In this document: positions 10,895 through 24,000 of the stretch, in pieces | Layout of the letters: each line of letters opens with the position of its first letter | Numbering within the stretch: position 1 is the stretch's first letter | Source of the DNA: Filobasidium wieringae | Taxonomy: Eukaryota > Basidiomycota > Tremellomycetes > Filobasidiales > Filobasidiaceae | Assembly: GCA_001600055.1 (NCBI GenBank) | Contig: BCIV01000008.1 | Coordinates: 310,001-374,000 of the forward strand | Direction: 5' to 3' | Length of the DNA stretch: 64,000 nt | Translations under genes and position numbers: made by a program | Notes under the pieces: generated by a model | Told to the model about the DNA's origin: nothing | What the model saw: the letters and a program-made list of their open reading frames with translations, nothing else | Database searches by the model: none

Positions 10895-13800
10895 TTAAGA
10901 GGTCTTAGCGATCGGTACAGGTTGCGATAGGGGTTTCACGCGCAAAAGCGGTCGGATCTGATGATCGGGAGTCGAGTCAGCAGAGGGCACGGCCAATTAG
11001 AGATATCGACTCACCGCTTCGACCATGATCGGAGCAAGGGCAGGCAAATATCGTAGTGTCGGCGGAAGGATCGGCTCCGGCACGCCCTTCTTACCCTGTG
11101 CTCGTCTTCTAGATCGAGCAGGTTTGCTCGACGTTGGTTCGGCTTGAGGGGGATTAGGCGGAGGCGAGGCTTTGTGCCGAGTGAAATCGACAGAATTTCG
11201 AAGTCGTCGTAATCTCGACTCCTCTCCTCCCTCTACTGCGTCCGCATGGCTTCCGATAGACAAACGCTTCTTGTGAGATCCGTGACCTTCCTGATCATCC
11301 CAACTTTCGAGGTGAGATCCCTCGTTGATCGCTTTGAGTTTGTCTTCTTCACCAGTCTCTGGTTCGTCATCCGAACTTTCATCCTCCTCTTCGTTCTCCG
11401 CTACATCCCGCACAACTGCATCGCTGATATTCAAGCTAGCAACGACGCTTTCAATTAAAGCAGTTTCTTCTGGACTGGCTCCTTGTCCCTGGAATCTTCG
11501 TCGGACCTTTTCCTCGTACGCGACTTTCAGCTTGTAGTGGTACGATGCAACCGCATCGATTTCCCGTAGAATCGACATTCGTTCTTCGCCTCCATGTGGT
11601 AGAAGGAATTCCATGTCGAGCTTCCCGCCAACCCCGTCTCGAGCAAAGTTCAAGAACAACTCAATCCAGCTCATCAAGGAGTCGAATAGCCCTTGGCCTT
11701 TTGAATGAACTTTGTGTACGAAACCGTAGAAGGACTGCTCATGTCTTTGGACAAGATCGATGAAGGTCTGGACGGTACGGCCAGGATCCTCTTGGCTCAC
11801 TATCAGATTCCCCTACGTCAGCAATAGGCCAATATTTCCGAATGGGGTTTCCACTTACGTTCTTCAACACCTTCAACGGTTCTGATCAAATCATTTATGA
11901 AATTCTGAGCATCTCCCAGGGAATCCGCAATACTCGCTGCTTTGTAAACAGTCGCGAGCGGAGAATAGAAGATGGTGATGATATCTTTCAGAAGTTCCGC
12001 AGTAGTACCCTACGAGTCGAGAGATAGTCAGGTCCAGTTCACTCATTTGCGCTGATGATCGCTCACTTCAAAGATCAGTGCCAAAAGCTGTTCCTTTTCT
12101 TTCTTCCGCACGTAAAGCTTCATCAACACGTTCAAATCCTCGAACAACCAGGCGTCTTCGTTAGCAGGGCCTTCGTCGTCATCAGAGTCGTCCAGAGAGT
12201 CTCGGTAGGTTTTGTATGCAGTATATGCCTTATTGGCTCTCATGACGCGTTGCATTTGTGGTCTATCGAGGAAAGGTGGCTCAGGTGACCGCAAAACAAC
12301 AGCAAGAAGGTCCAAACCCTCTTCAGCTGCATAATAAGTACCGTTAGCAGAGTTCTTCCGCCTTGCATCGCATCGACTTTGTGATTTACCTGCGTCTCGC
12401 CTATACATCGTCTGTATTTCGAAAGGCGCATTCACATATTGCTCGATCTTCTGACATATACTAGGGTTATCCACACGTTCGGCGACGCTATCGATATCCT
12501 CTTGTACAGCCCGAACTTCGTCCGCTAGAGTGGACGAAAACATACTGTTCAGAAAGGGATCAGCGCCAGGGGGAGGACAAGAACTACGCTTCTCGCATAC
12601 CGTTGGATCAGACTCTGTCCTCCAAATGGTCTAGCAAGGAACAGATCGAGTATCCCTCGGATCATCGCCATAGGGTTGGAAACTTTCAGAATCCCCTTCA
12701 GCATGAAGTAGGGCATCATTCCATGTATCCTCTTAAGTTGTGTCAGAATGTCGGAAGCATTATCTGCTGCCACGAATATTTGGAAGATTGTAGCTGCGAG
12801 CCTATTTTATGGTGAGCACTTCAGTAAGAAGACGCTCCCGACGATTCGTAACGGGCTTACGAGATTTTGCCCCATTCCAAAACACTTTTTTCCGCAGGAG
12901 GCAGGTCTTTGGCGAATTCTACCCGTCTCACAACATCGAATACACCCTTTAAGCCTCCCTCCTTGCCCAGAACATCTCCTTTGAATTCCGCCAGACCTTC
13001 TCGTAGTGCTTCGACCCTCTTCTCCGCCTCCTCCTTGAACCGTCTCTTCCCTTCCTCCCGAACAGCGTCAGCTTCCGCCCTACGCTGTGCATCGAGCTGC
13101 TCTGCTGGCGTCAATTTAGTAGGTCCAGAGAGAAGGAATGAACGGAGGACCATAGAGTTGAGAGCGTAGGGTAGACCGAGGATGAGGTTCAGGTATGCCC
13201 TGAGAGTGAGTCGATTCTTCTCCCTTGAAAGTGGGGAAGAGCTGTACGCATCGATACTATCTGTTCGTTGTAGACTCTCTACGGATCCGGTAGGATTTGG
13301 GGAACCTGTACCGCTGGAAGGTCCAGCTTGAGGTCCGGAACCGTAGAAGGCACGAAGAGGGTTGTAAGCGGAATAATAAGATGAATTGCTTGCGACGGGA
13401 GTGGGCGCGGTCGTAGCGGTTCGATCTTTCGGTGGTAAAATAGGTAATATTGCATCTGGGAATTGACGACGAAGCTAACAGAACGTGCTGGTCAATAAGG
13501 AACGGAAGACTGCATGTTCGAGTCGCCTTACCTCGTCCGCCAACCGTTTGAAATCGCCATATCGTCTTGATACGTGTACATCAGGAGCATTCGAACGTTG
13601 TGTACGGATAATGAATTCCTGTAAAGACAGGCTATCTTCAGTGAAGAACACGTTAACCGGAAGGGCAATCCTTCAACTCACATCGTGGCTCTTGCTTCTC
13701 ACTCGACCCCTCTCAGTCACGTTCCTAACACATATGACATTGACATCGAACCCAGGCCCCATCTTCGCCTGTCGTTCCTGCATCTTCTTCCTAGCCTCCT

Positions 13801-14563
13801 CCCCAGCGATTTCTAGTTTCCGTAGATCCCCCTGTCCAATCCTGACGACTTCTTCCCCGGTAGTAAGCTTAATTCCTGCCCCGAACAACATTCCGAGCTG
13901 TTTTTGTAATTTCTCCCATAATTTCCTCCTTGCGTGGAATTCGATAATTTCCTCCTCTGAAGCGAGAGAGAGGTCGGGTTCTCCATCACCGGTCTTCAAC
14001 GAAGTAGGGCTGAGACGGGTTTGATTGATCGCTAGGAAAGAAGTTACGAATGGCTGTACTTTTCCAGACCAGAACGTTGGTGGCGCTGCAGCTAGGAAGG
14101 GAAAGGGGAGGAGGAATTGGTGGAACAAGTATCGCAGGATAGGAAGATCGCCTTGTCCACCTTCTTCTCTCGAGATCTTGACCGGTTTCCCATCCATCGA
14201 CAACGGCTGGAAGGGTAGTCCCAGCAGACCGAGAGCCGATGCACCGAGAGCAGGATCACACAAAGCGTTCAACTCCCTCTCTACAGCCAATCCGACCAGA
14301 GTCTTCTTCAGATAGTGCGCGCGAAGCGGGGTCAACTCTGATGACCCAGACTCGGCAGCTGAGTTGGGTAAGGAATGAACGGTTCGATGCAATGCGGAGG
14401 ATCGAGAATTATGACCTCCAGGTTGAAGAACTGCCACTTCTTGCTCGTCTTCGTCCTCGGAATCATCAATTGGGGCTTGAGGAAGTGCTCGAGCTGGAGG
14501 TGCACCAGATCCGGCTCGAAGCGGTTCAGGACGAGCTTTATCTAGGGAAGCTCTTGAGCTCAT
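10895..14563 (-). CDS. PX domain protein with DUF3818, YPR097W (Lec1)-like
   Basis: Yeast YPR097W-type proteins have an N-terminal PX-associated region, a phosphoinositide-binding PX domain and a C-terminal DUF3818, and act in lipid transport or distribution. The long first exon (from 14563) codes an acidic and Ser-rich lead, then the PX-associated helical domain (SELTPLRAHYLKKTLVGL onward). The PX core follows across an intron: VICVRNVTERGRVRS, then RTQRSNAPDVHVSRRYGDFK in the next exon. DUF3818 is seen from KLTPAEQLDAQRRAEAD through DLPPAEKSVLEWGKI, DNASDILTQLKRIHG and PFGGQSLIQR to HEQSFYGFVHKVH. The last coding exon is short: VEA|GTGAGT splices to IRPLLRVKPLSQ and TAA at 10895. A Glu/Ser-rich acidic insert lies near 11330-11460. 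I did not fix every internal junction. Confidence 0.82.
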
Positions 14564-15116
14564 CGTATGTTGTTTATTGCTGATCTGTTGATATTTCTGC
14601 TAGGTGCCGAATAGTCTTCCACTAAGGCTCCAAGGTAATGTTGGTCGAGGCGATAGCTACGTTCCCGTTTATCTCTACTCTTCTTCGTTGAGGACTGCGA
14701 AATATCCTTCTGATCAGGTTGCAAGCGAGATGACGATCCACGCGGTCTGCCAAGGCAGCAGAAGTCTATCGATTTCAGGACTCCGTATCACAGGATCCCA
14801 CGAGAATGGTCTTGGTGATACAATTTCGATGTACAGATATAGGTAATTGTAACAATGATCAAGGAATGGCTGACAATGAAGATGTTGACCTGTTCTAAAC
14901 TGGAACGATTGATTGACAACCTCCTTGATCTGATGTCATCGACTGACCTTGGACTTGCCGTGAGCGTACGCGACTCGGGGTCCGTCGGCATCAGACTCAG
15001 TCACCGGCAGACATGAAACGTTTCATGTGTCTATTATTATTACGCTGCTCGTATGCGCTCTTTCTTCTGCTGTTCTAGGATACAACTTTGCATCTTACAC
15101 GCCCACAATGCTCCTG
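14564..15116. other. Intergenic between PX gene and SFC1
   Basis: About 550 bases holding the start-side region of the PX gene and the 3' side of SFC1. Only short shadow ORFs are present. No repeat or RNA gene is recognised. Confidence 0.4.
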
Positions 15117-16617
15117 TCAATCGTCATAGTCATCATTCGTATTGAAGCCATCCATCACCCCCTTGACTTTTTCGTAGACGGTGAAGACGATCGCTTGACC
15201 CGGTGCAACTCTCAGAACACGTGGCAAGATTCCCTTGTAAAACGCTTTCGGACCTTCTTCTTTGAACATATCCGAAGTCACTTTGAGTAGCCTTGACATG
15301 GCTGTTTCCCCTTCCACACGGGAGGCACGTTGTATACGACTATCGAACGCCATATTGTCAGCCGAACATCAAGCCCGATTAGAACTTCTCTGTCGACTCA
15401 CGTCTTTATCGTATCGATGGGAGCATTCGAGAACGGTCCCATCGCACCAGAGACCAGACCGAGTATCATCGTTTGCCAAGACGGTAGCTCCGTATCAGCA
15501 TACTGCGGTTGATACTTGATCGCCATCTTCTTGAATTCCTGGTAGGCGGTGAAATTCACACCTAAATAACGAACAGCTCGATCAGTAGAATGTTCTTGCT
15601 AGTCTTGAATGAAGATACCAGGAAATGGCTCAAACTCACCCTGATTTGTGGCTTGTCTCAACGCAGTCAACGATACCCCTCGATAAAGCGCGCTAAAGCC
15701 CTCCTCCTTGATGATCGTATAGGCACAATGAGCCGCATTCCTATATCCCGCAAGGTCTTCAATCAGTTCTCAAAGACCCTTGACAGTAAGCGAAAAAGAA
15801 ACGCACCGGTATTTGGGTATATCATCTGGATCAGCTAAGGAATGATGTTGCGCCTGTAACCTGATCTTGATAACTTCCATGGGAGAGACCACACACACCG
15901 CTTCCGTTGCTCCCGCTGCCAGTCCAGCTATCACAAATCAAGGGGATCGTTAGCGAAATGACTTCGAGAATAAAATGTAAGACAGACCGCTGGTAGATGC
16001 TTACCGAGGAAAACACGGGAGGATGGGAGTTTGCCTTGAGGATCCGATAAAGCTTGTTTATAAGCTGCTCATGCCCATTCTCATATTCAGCTCGTGACTT
16101 TATATGACAAGGAACAGTAACTTTACTGACCTTCGAAACTGGCGAATCTGATTGCCATCTTAGGTACAATTCCCGAAACGACAGCTCCGAGACCTTTGTA
16201 CAGTCCCAAGGGAGTTTCTCTGGCTATGATTTGTCTCGCGGTAGCGATGGGCCCGAGAGGTTTTAACTGCCCAAGATGTCGAGTGAATGAGTGGAGATTA
16301 TAAGTGATTTCGAACGGGGATAACTCACTCCTCTAGCTTTTCGACTCTTTGATAGTTGCATTCGGACTTTGATCGTATCTAACGGATGACTGTTCGTTTG
16401 CTCATCAGCTGAAGCCTCGCATATAGAAACAACGAAGGGAGACCACCTACCAAACACAAGCTTCCGCCAACCCTGCAACTCCTCCAGCGATTAGATGAGT
16501 AGTCAAAGGAATCTTGGGTTTGCCATCTGGCGTCAACTTCTTCGCTCGGGTCATGGGTGCAGAAATCCTGTCCCCCGAAAGACCGCCGCCGAATGGTTTG
16601 CTTGTAGAGGTCGACAT
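15117..16617 (-). CDS. SFC1: Mitochondrial succinate-fumarate carrier SFC1 (SLC25 family)
   Basis: This inner-membrane carrier exchanges cytosolic succinate for matrix fumarate and links acetate or ethanol growth to gluconeogenesis. Three tandem carrier repeats are visible with their PxD/E signatures: HPLDTIKVRMQLSK in repeat 1, SPMEVIKIRLQAQH in repeat 2 and APIDTIKTRIQRA in repeat 3. Repeat 2 is followed by GVSLTALRQATNQGVNF, which is diagnostic of SFC1 rather than the citrate carrier, and the C-terminus has PRVLRVAPGQAIVFTVYE. The start at 16617 gives a short Ser/Lys-rich N-terminus without a cleavable signal, usual for carriers. At least six introns interrupt the gene. Confidence 0.9.
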
Positions 16618-18082
16618 GTCGTGCAGTAAGTAGTTCCAGAAGTGCTGAGAAATCTTGAAGCGATCGATGAGATTCGATCAGGTGTGAATGACAGATATAG
16701 TGGTTCAGTGCTCACTTCCCTTCCGACTAGCTCGCCTTGTATCTTATATGCTCTCACCTTGAACCAAGTCATCCAAACTTCGTCATCTCATTCACAGACT
16801 TTCCAAGGATCGTTTTACCGACCATAACCGAATATACTTCCGGTCGCAACCTAATCTGCATCCGTTAGCACGATGGAGTCCCCGGCCGTCAGGTTCGAAC
16901 CGAACAAAGCCGGACGTCAAAGTGCGATTGCCAATCCGCGTCTCGTCCTGAGCTTTGAAACACACCAAATTCAGCCTGAATTCGAGAATCGAGTCAAGCT
17001 ATGAGTAGGCAACACCGGTGACTCGACATGTCAGCGACTCGCCGTGCCGCGAGGTCGAGCACTTGCCTGAGTACTTTCAGATATGATAACTATCTTGACG
17101 TCCGCTTGGTGAACATTGAACGTAGATCATTCATGACTGACATGACTGACGATGAATACGAGATTTATATCGGGATTGACAATCCCGAGTAGTTGCGAAA
17201 AGATCCCACCTTACCACAAGTTGTGGGGCTAGACCTTTTGAAGACGATGGCAACCGTGCAAGCAAGCGGGTTGAAGATGAGTAGCGCAGCCATTTTCCGG
17301 AGACAGTGAAGTACTCACGTTCCAATTCTTTGTAGAGCATGACACACGTTGGTGACGGAGGGAGGGTCGTGTTGGATGACTCGAGCTCGAATGACCATTT
17401 CAGACAGTAGGGTTCGAAAAGTTCGACAACCTTGACCTTGGGCACGAAGGGTTCACGACGTTGATCACGGCGGCTTTGACGACCTCGGGCACGACAGGTT
17501 CGGCTAGTGATCGAGACGTCTACTGCTACTGAAACTGACCCTGTAGCCATCGTGATCGAGACCTCCACTCACACTATCGTATCAACTCGCACTCGAGTGC
17601 GAATCCGGATCGCTATCGATTTTCGCTTCATTAGGCATTAGGTGGATGCTGAAGATTATTAATATTAATCGAGTGCTAAGCGAGAGGCAAATCATCAACG
17701 AAGATCTCTAGGTCCAGTCAACACGAATGGAAGCGGCGTGCAGCGAACATCTTCCGCATCGGAATGACATGTATAGGCCATAGTGACGGTGATGTGTGGG
17801 CACATATCGCAATCTCGAGCGATAATATTACAGTAATGTTATGGATGTGGGCAATAATGGTTAACTTCTTGCGGCAAGGGAGATTCGCAAGCGTTTGCTA
17901 AATTTCGAACCATTATCAGCCTATTGACACCGGACACCATGAAGCGACAGTAGATAACAATTCATATCATTTGCGTTTCATGATTCATTCTCTTTCATCC
18001 AGTTCATTTTCCGATTTTATTGAATCGATACAGTCGTTCTCTTTGTCTTCCCTCTCCTTGCTTTGTATATCCCATGCCCACT
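16618..18082. other. Intergenic, 1.5 kb, with a dispersed repeat copy
   Basis: No gene is supported. A 145-codon minus-strand ORF at 17131-17568 lacks recognisable features and is not called. Two blocks (17160-17225 and 17537-17561) resemble blocks near 28752-28812 and 28947-28970 in the same order and orientation; see the repeat entries. The stretch 17640-17700 is A/T-rich. Confidence 0.4.
17160..17561 (+). repeat. Diverged dispersed repeat, copy A
   Basis: Block 1 at 17160-17225 aligns with 28752-28812 at about three quarters identity by eye, sharing stretches such as ATCCCGAG/AACCCGAG and TTACCACAA. Block 2 at 17537-17561 matches 28947-28970 almost exactly (GACCC.GTAGC.ATCGTGATCGAGA). The order and orientation agree, but the spacing differs (about 310 against 135 bases). 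This suggests an old element with internal deletion or insertion. Neither copy codes a shared protein in one frame. Confidence 0.45.
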
Positions 18083-18658
18083 TCAGGCCTTCTCGACAGG
18101 CTTTCCGGGCAACTTCTTTTCATCGGGAGCGGCGGTTTCACCAGGCGCACGAGACGATTTGTCAGATCGGTTGGCCTCTCCACCGGAAGCGGTGCCGAGA
18201 GCCTTCTGGGTAGCGGGGTCGACATCTGGAAAAGCGAAATGAAAGGCAGTCATGAGATCAGCTCAATTGTCCATTAATCAAGACCGACAGAATGATCACT
18301 GCCAGCCCAAGAACGTAGAGACGTACAGAACAGATCAGCCCGATTTGGACTTACCCTCACTGTGAGTCATGTCCGATCCAGAATCCTGCTTTCCTCCACT
18401 GGTCTTCTTAGGCTTGACCTCGGGATCGGTGCTTCCGCTGACCTTGCCCTGTTCACCCTTCTTGGGATCAGGGGAAGAGGCGGGGGNGATGGTTCCAGAG
18501 TTACTGGCTCCCTCAGTTGGATCGTCTCCATATCCGGCAGCGGAGAATCGAGCGTGAGAGATGGTGAAGGCTCGAACGGACTGGAAGTTGTGGGGAAGAG
18601 CTCGGACAGGGGCGACCTGACGAGCAGTGAGAGAGATGCTTCGGAAGAATTGAGACAT
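18083..18658 (-). CDS. Small mitochondrial-targeted protein, unknown function
   Basis: Two exons (18658-18355 and 18225-18083) join at GAG G|GTAAGT and TTCCAG|ATGTCGAC. The N-terminus MSQFFRSISLTARQVAPVRA with RAFTISHARFSA is rich in Arg, Ser and Ala and lacks acids, which fits a mitochondrial presequence. The rest is hydrophilic and probably disordered, with Gly, Lys, Ser and Pro, ending ETAAPDEKKLPGKPVEKA. An ambiguous base N at 18487 leaves one residue undetermined. I do not recognise a defined family. Confidence 0.7.
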
Positions 18659-18937
18659 GATTGAGTTGTGATATAGGCTGTGAGCGTGGTTGTAGAGTAA
18701 CCTGTAGAAGCCTTTCCAGCTCAAAGGTGAGATGGGTTTGCTTATAAGATCGACTGTCGATTGACAGGTCGCCGGACGCGCTACGAGAGACTGACATCTG
18801 ACGTCATCGCCAACTGAACCCGTATCATCCTTCAAAGGCCTCGCAGGATCAGGAACCTAGGCATGCTACAATCGATAAGAAAATGTACAACCAGATTTTT
18901 CAACAAAGCTACAAACATGACGTGCTCTACACATAGC

Positions 18938-20722
18938 CTAATTACTTAGCACCCACTTTCTCGCCGCTTCGCTGCTTCCCATTTGTTCGTGTAATAGTAC
19001 CGTCCGTAACCAGTACTGCAATCCTGACTGCCTATCTTTCAAGAACTTCGAGTCGAATTTGGCTAAGCAAGAGACGGTTTAGTCGATATTTAGATGCACT
19101 CCTGATTGAGTACCGCTTACAGAGGTTGTTCTTAGGAGGCAGCTTCGGTAAGGTCCCGCCATACCGAAGCTTCGGGTAGGTCGATTTGAGCGTGTCCCTA
19201 AGATCTACGAAATCATTGTATCTCTTCATTCGAGTTATTTTGGTTCCCTGTCGTAGAAATATTTCACATTCGTACACTACGAATTGATCCATCAATATGC
19301 CTACGAATTTGGGAACTTAGACACGGTCGAATACTCACCTACAAAGGCCCCTATCTTGCCACGTTCCACCTCTACGTACTTCTTCTCAACCTCTTGTAAA
19401 GACTTCCCATTGCCTCTATCTTGTTGTACCTTGGTCTCTCCTCCCACAATTTTCCATCCCGTGATCACCACATCTCGCGCAAACGGTTCTGCTACTGGGT
19501 TCCCAAAGCTGTCCATACGTAAGGGAGATTGATTAGAACCGGTCCTCAACAGGGTGGGTGAAGTCCGAGAAGAGGACCGAGTACGACCCAGATCAAGCCT
19601 TTTATCCGTAAGAGTGGGCGTTTGAGGTCTGATCGTAGCGATGCTATCCCCCATTGCATCGTCTTCCGCTACAGCTGTTCCCTGAAGACCTTCATTCTTG
19701 AATATCCGATCAAACAACTCGTCCCCATCCACCTCTTCTTGGTCGTCTTCTTCCCCCCGAGTGACCATGTCTCTCCACTGACCCCCACTTCTGTCAACGA
19801 TCTTGATATATCCGCCAGGTTTCGAACGTCCTTTCTTTCTATCTCGCGGATCAGGGAAGCTTATCGAATTGGAACGCGAGTGTGGAGAAGGCGGATCAGA
19901 GATATCCAACGAGAAAGTATCCGGATCGTTCTCCTGTGGTTCGATATCTGGCGTTCGGCTTCCTCTTCCTTGTGATTGGAAAGCCCGGAACAAAGACCGC
20001 TCCGAACTGGAGGAAGGCATACGCTCCAGAACGTTAGGGGCGATCGACCTGACCGCCTGTTCTGTATCGATCACGGGTCGTTTGCCTTGAGCCTTGGCAC
20101 TCAGTGGGGAAGAAGTAGTCGTAACAGGCTGAGGTGAAAGAATTCGGCGACTCGTCCGTGCATCGAAAGGCTCCGCTCTAACTTGGGCGGATGGCAATGG
20201 CGGAATGGCAGTAGAAGATGTGGCGTGCTCGTAACTAGGAGGAGGGGAAATAGGAACCGCCTTCGCAGAAGTAGTTGTAAGGGGTGTGTCTGATGGCGAA
20301 GGTACGGCCTCCTTAGAGTTCGATGGCGCTTCATTCTGTGTGGGCTTCATCTCACTTGCTGGTGGTAGAGCCTGAGGATGACCTGCTGGCGTCTTGTTTC
20401 CCTCCTCTACACTATCGTCTGTTCTTTCGATATCCTCCGTGGTATGCTTGTCTATCTGGGTGCTGCCTTGTGGAGTTACTTCAGTAACAGTCTTCTCCCC
20501 CTCGTTCCCCTCATCGAAGCTAGAATCCACAGAGATGTCATCCAGTTCCCTTCTGCTGTTATCCTTTACTCTATGATTTGTATCATTGTCATCCTCAGAG
20601 TCCAAGTCGTCCTTGAGATTGAGAAGGGACGCTGATAGACTTCTGTTGTTCAAGCCGAGATGGGCGATACGTGCGGGATGAACGGATAGTGATGCGAGAC
20701 GGGAAGAGGTAGATGTGGTCAT
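18938..20722 (-). CDS. PX domain protein, YPT35-like
   Basis: Yeast Ypt35 is an endosomal/vacuolar PX protein that recruits Vps13 to membrane contact sites. Here a long first exon (from ATG at 20722) codes about 470 residues that are mostly disordered, rich in Ser, Pro, Glu and Asp. Near its end comes the PX lead VVITGWKIVGGETKV. Later exons carry VVYECEIFLRQGTKITRMKRYNDFVDLR, the PKLPPK proline motif of PX domains, and after a further intron SKFDSKFLKDRQ, LQYWLRTVLLHEQMG and the stop at 18938. The domain order and the YNDF basic core support lipid binding. The N-terminal tail is much longer than in yeast. Confidence 0.8.
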
Positions 20723-21018
20723 GCCTCGGTCTTAGGGAGACTCCACACGTATATGCCTGACCTTAACACAAAGCTCGTGATATCAATAAAGAATCCAGCA
20801 ATTTCGCAGGCGAGAAGGATGAGCATATCAAGTGGTCAAAGGCTGATGATGAGGATTACGGTAATGCACCCGGCAATGATTCATGACCGGATGCAAATCG
20901 AGAACACGGCATCGGCTCAGCAAGATTCAATGAGAGTTCATAAAACGAATGTAAGGAATCGGAAACATCTGGTTCGTGCGGTCATAACAAGTTCATTCTG
21001 CCGAATCAATTCAATCCT
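20723..21018. other. Intergenic between YPT35-like gene and lyase gene
   Basis: About 300 bases of promoter for the YPT35-like gene and 3' region of the lyase gene. No distinct element is seen. Confidence 0.4.
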
Positions 21019-24000
21019 CTAGTTGTTGTGAGACGTCGTCGTCCATTCCGTTACGGGGACGCTAGGAGGCGTCACTGCAGTGAAGCCAGAGCCCCAGCTG
21101 GGGTTGAATACGACCTGCAGAGAGAAGTCGCCTCCATTGGCAATGGTGACGGCGAGAACAGAGACGCCTGGGTGTTCAGGATTTCCGTCATAGGACACTC
21201 CATTGTAGACAAACTCCGCAGGAGAAGCGGGATCGGTAGAAAGCTTGACAGGGTCAAGCTCGCTGAACTCGGCTCCCGAAGCAGGACTGATGATCTTGGC
21301 AGTAAGAGTCTGGCCACCAAGCTCGAGAGTGGCCGTGGTCTTGGCACTGTCGAGCGAGATGGTAGCGTTGGTCTGAATACGCCACTGTACGTCCTGAGTG
21401 GCACCAGCAACATCATCCTGGAGCAAAATCTGCTTTCGGTCGTTGATTAAGCGAATACCACGGTGGAAAGTTCTGGATAATGGTTATGGCGTAATTAGCT
21501 GTCAAGGTCACGTATCGCAAGTTGTCTCGAAGACTTACGGGCCAGTGGTGTTAGTGTAAGCAGAGGTCATGTCGGTCTTGTAGTAAGCGGTCGATCCACT
21601 TGGCACGGTGTAACCAGGAGCCGCTCCTTGAGCATCTCCAGTAGTGTCCATTTCAGAAGTAGCATTGGCGGTGACAAGTTGGTTGGCATAGTCGAGCATC
21701 AAAGTGTTTTGACCCTCAGTTCTCTTGGTGTAGTAAGTCCACCTTTGCGAGTCCTGGCCCTCCGAAGAAAAGTAGCCAGTGGACAGGTATTGACCGGAAC
21801 CGTACTCGCCTGCCCATCGCTGACCGAGCGCGTCAATGACGAAATCACCGATATCGAGATCTCCGTGAGTTTGGTGACCAGTCAACAATCCCGATCGCAT
21901 GGCAACGAAGACTCCGTCGTTCTCGGTCCAAGTAGACCTCATGGAACCCCAAGCATCTCGAGGATCGTCAAAGTGGTAGTCGAGAGGGAGGTTGTCCCAC
22001 CAAGCACCATCGTAAGAAGGGTTGTACCAGAACATACTCCAAGGGTCGGTAGAAGCATCGGGGTGATCCCTCTGGTACAAAGCATACCTAGGCTGCTCGA
22101 ACTGCTGGGCCCACAAGAAGAGCGAGTTGGCAGTAGCAGAGTACTTGTTGGGACCGTTGTCACCCCAATTGAACTTGGAAGTCATTCCCTGGTTGTAGAT
22201 GTGGAACATACTAGTCAAGTTCCACTGAGGAGCACCTTCCAAGATGCCCTGGTCATCACCGTATGCGGTGTCAAGAGCAGAGACCATCTCGGCAGCGCCG
22301 GTGGTTCCAAAGTACCAATAGTCGGAAGTCTCGGCCCAAGTACCGTCGTTTCTGACACCCAAGAAGCAGTTGACCTTGGCATTGGGAACGGTGTATCCCA
22401 GGATGGATTGAGCAATGCCAGTGGTGTCATCTCCCAATATGGCAAGCGCAGCCATTGTCAATCCTCCATTACAGACACAGTTCCAATTTCCAGCGATAGG
22501 TTCTCCGTTCTCGAGATTCGCCCACCAGGTATTGACCGCATTGGTATCAGCAGTTCCATTGTATACTTGCTGTCCGTAACTGAGACCATAGTCGATAATC
22601 CAGCTCCTGATCTGAGTCTTCTGGTCATCAGTTAAGATGTCGTGGAGCCAGTCATAAGCGATTCCAAAGGCGGAGCAGAACTCAGCGACATCTGGATAAC
22701 ACGATATCAATGTTAATCTGCTGCCACGTTCACTACCAGGACAAGCCTGACTTACCCAAGAAATGTTGGGGATTCCACCTGGTATTACCGTCTCCAAAGG
22801 TGGCCGCATTCTGCAACTCTGTCCATACACGATCAGACCATTTGGTGTTCTCCGTCATTCGATAAGCGTAAGCCCAGTTCTTGACTTTGACCTTGAGTGC
22901 TCGAGCAACATCCAGAACTCCACTTCCGCTCAACCCACCGTCGATCTCATAAGTGAGTGGCTGATCGGTGTAGTTAAGCTGAGCTGCTGCCATGATAGAA
23001 GCGTTCCATTGCTTCATGTAAGGGTCCTCAGCGACCAAGCTGGATTTGAGGGCGTCCCACTTGTATTGAGGAGCGATCAAACGAGGGTGGTCACGAGGCG
23101 AAGAAGTCGAAGGGGAATCAGGATCTGTGGGCCAGGCAGCCTTGGCGCTGGCAATGGCGGTAGGAGCGGTGTATCCAGAAGTAGCGGTCTTGAGCATACA
23201 CACGTCAAGTCAGTACATTTCTGGAAGAGCAGGGAACACGAAGAGACTCACGCCGGTAGGGTAAACAGGTAGTTGGTAACTGTCGGTCGCGACAGCCAAG
23301 ACAACGTTCCCATTCGCACCAGTAGCGGAGCTTCCAACACCAGCAGCAGAGTTGGTGGCAGGTACGCTCGAAGCAGCGTTGTTGTTGTTGCTACCAGAGG
23401 TGTTGGTGTTGTTGTTGTTATCGTCGTTTCCAGACCTTGACCCCACAACTCCACCGACAACGGCAGCGATGATAATCGCAAGCAAAAGGATGGGGAGACC
23501 GATCCAGAGCCACTTGTTTCGTTTCTTCTTCTCGGGTTGGTAAGCGTAAGGAGAACCTGCTGAGGCTGCTGGACCAGACATGGGATCTACGGTAATCAAA
23601 ATGAGCTATAGTCCTGAACGTGATGGCAGAAAGAAAGTGTACATACATTGCGATCCGTTACCTACAGAAGCGTAACTTCCGTTGTTCTGGCCGTAACCAG
23701 CACCATACCCGCCGTTGGCAGGCTCATCCCTGTATCCACCAGTGTTCGACTGTTTATCCATCGCAGATGGTTCGAGGCGATTGACGATGGATGAATGGTT
23801 TACAGAAAGAGAACAACGGAGAGGCGAAGAAAAGAGAAGAGAAAAGATCAGTTTGTTGCCCTTTGAGAATTTGTTGATGCGATCTCGAACGAAAGAACGG
23901 GCTTGATCGCGTTTCAAGATCAAGAGTGCCCGAGCACGCTCAAGTTCTCTCAACGGTAGAGTGGCGTGTTATATCGAGACTGATTTGATCTTTCTCCTCG

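Noticed and set aside
17131..17568. 145-codon minus-strand ORF
   Set aside because: No recognisable features, no clear splicing, and part of it overlaps the dispersed repeat.
18487..18487. Frameshift or editing at the N base
   Set aside because: It is a single ambiguous base inside an otherwise open frame; only one residue is undetermined.
21628..22635. 335-codon ORF on the + strand
   Set aside because: It lies antisense inside the lyase exon, whose minus-strand product has clear motifs. The plus-strand product is a low-complexity shadow.
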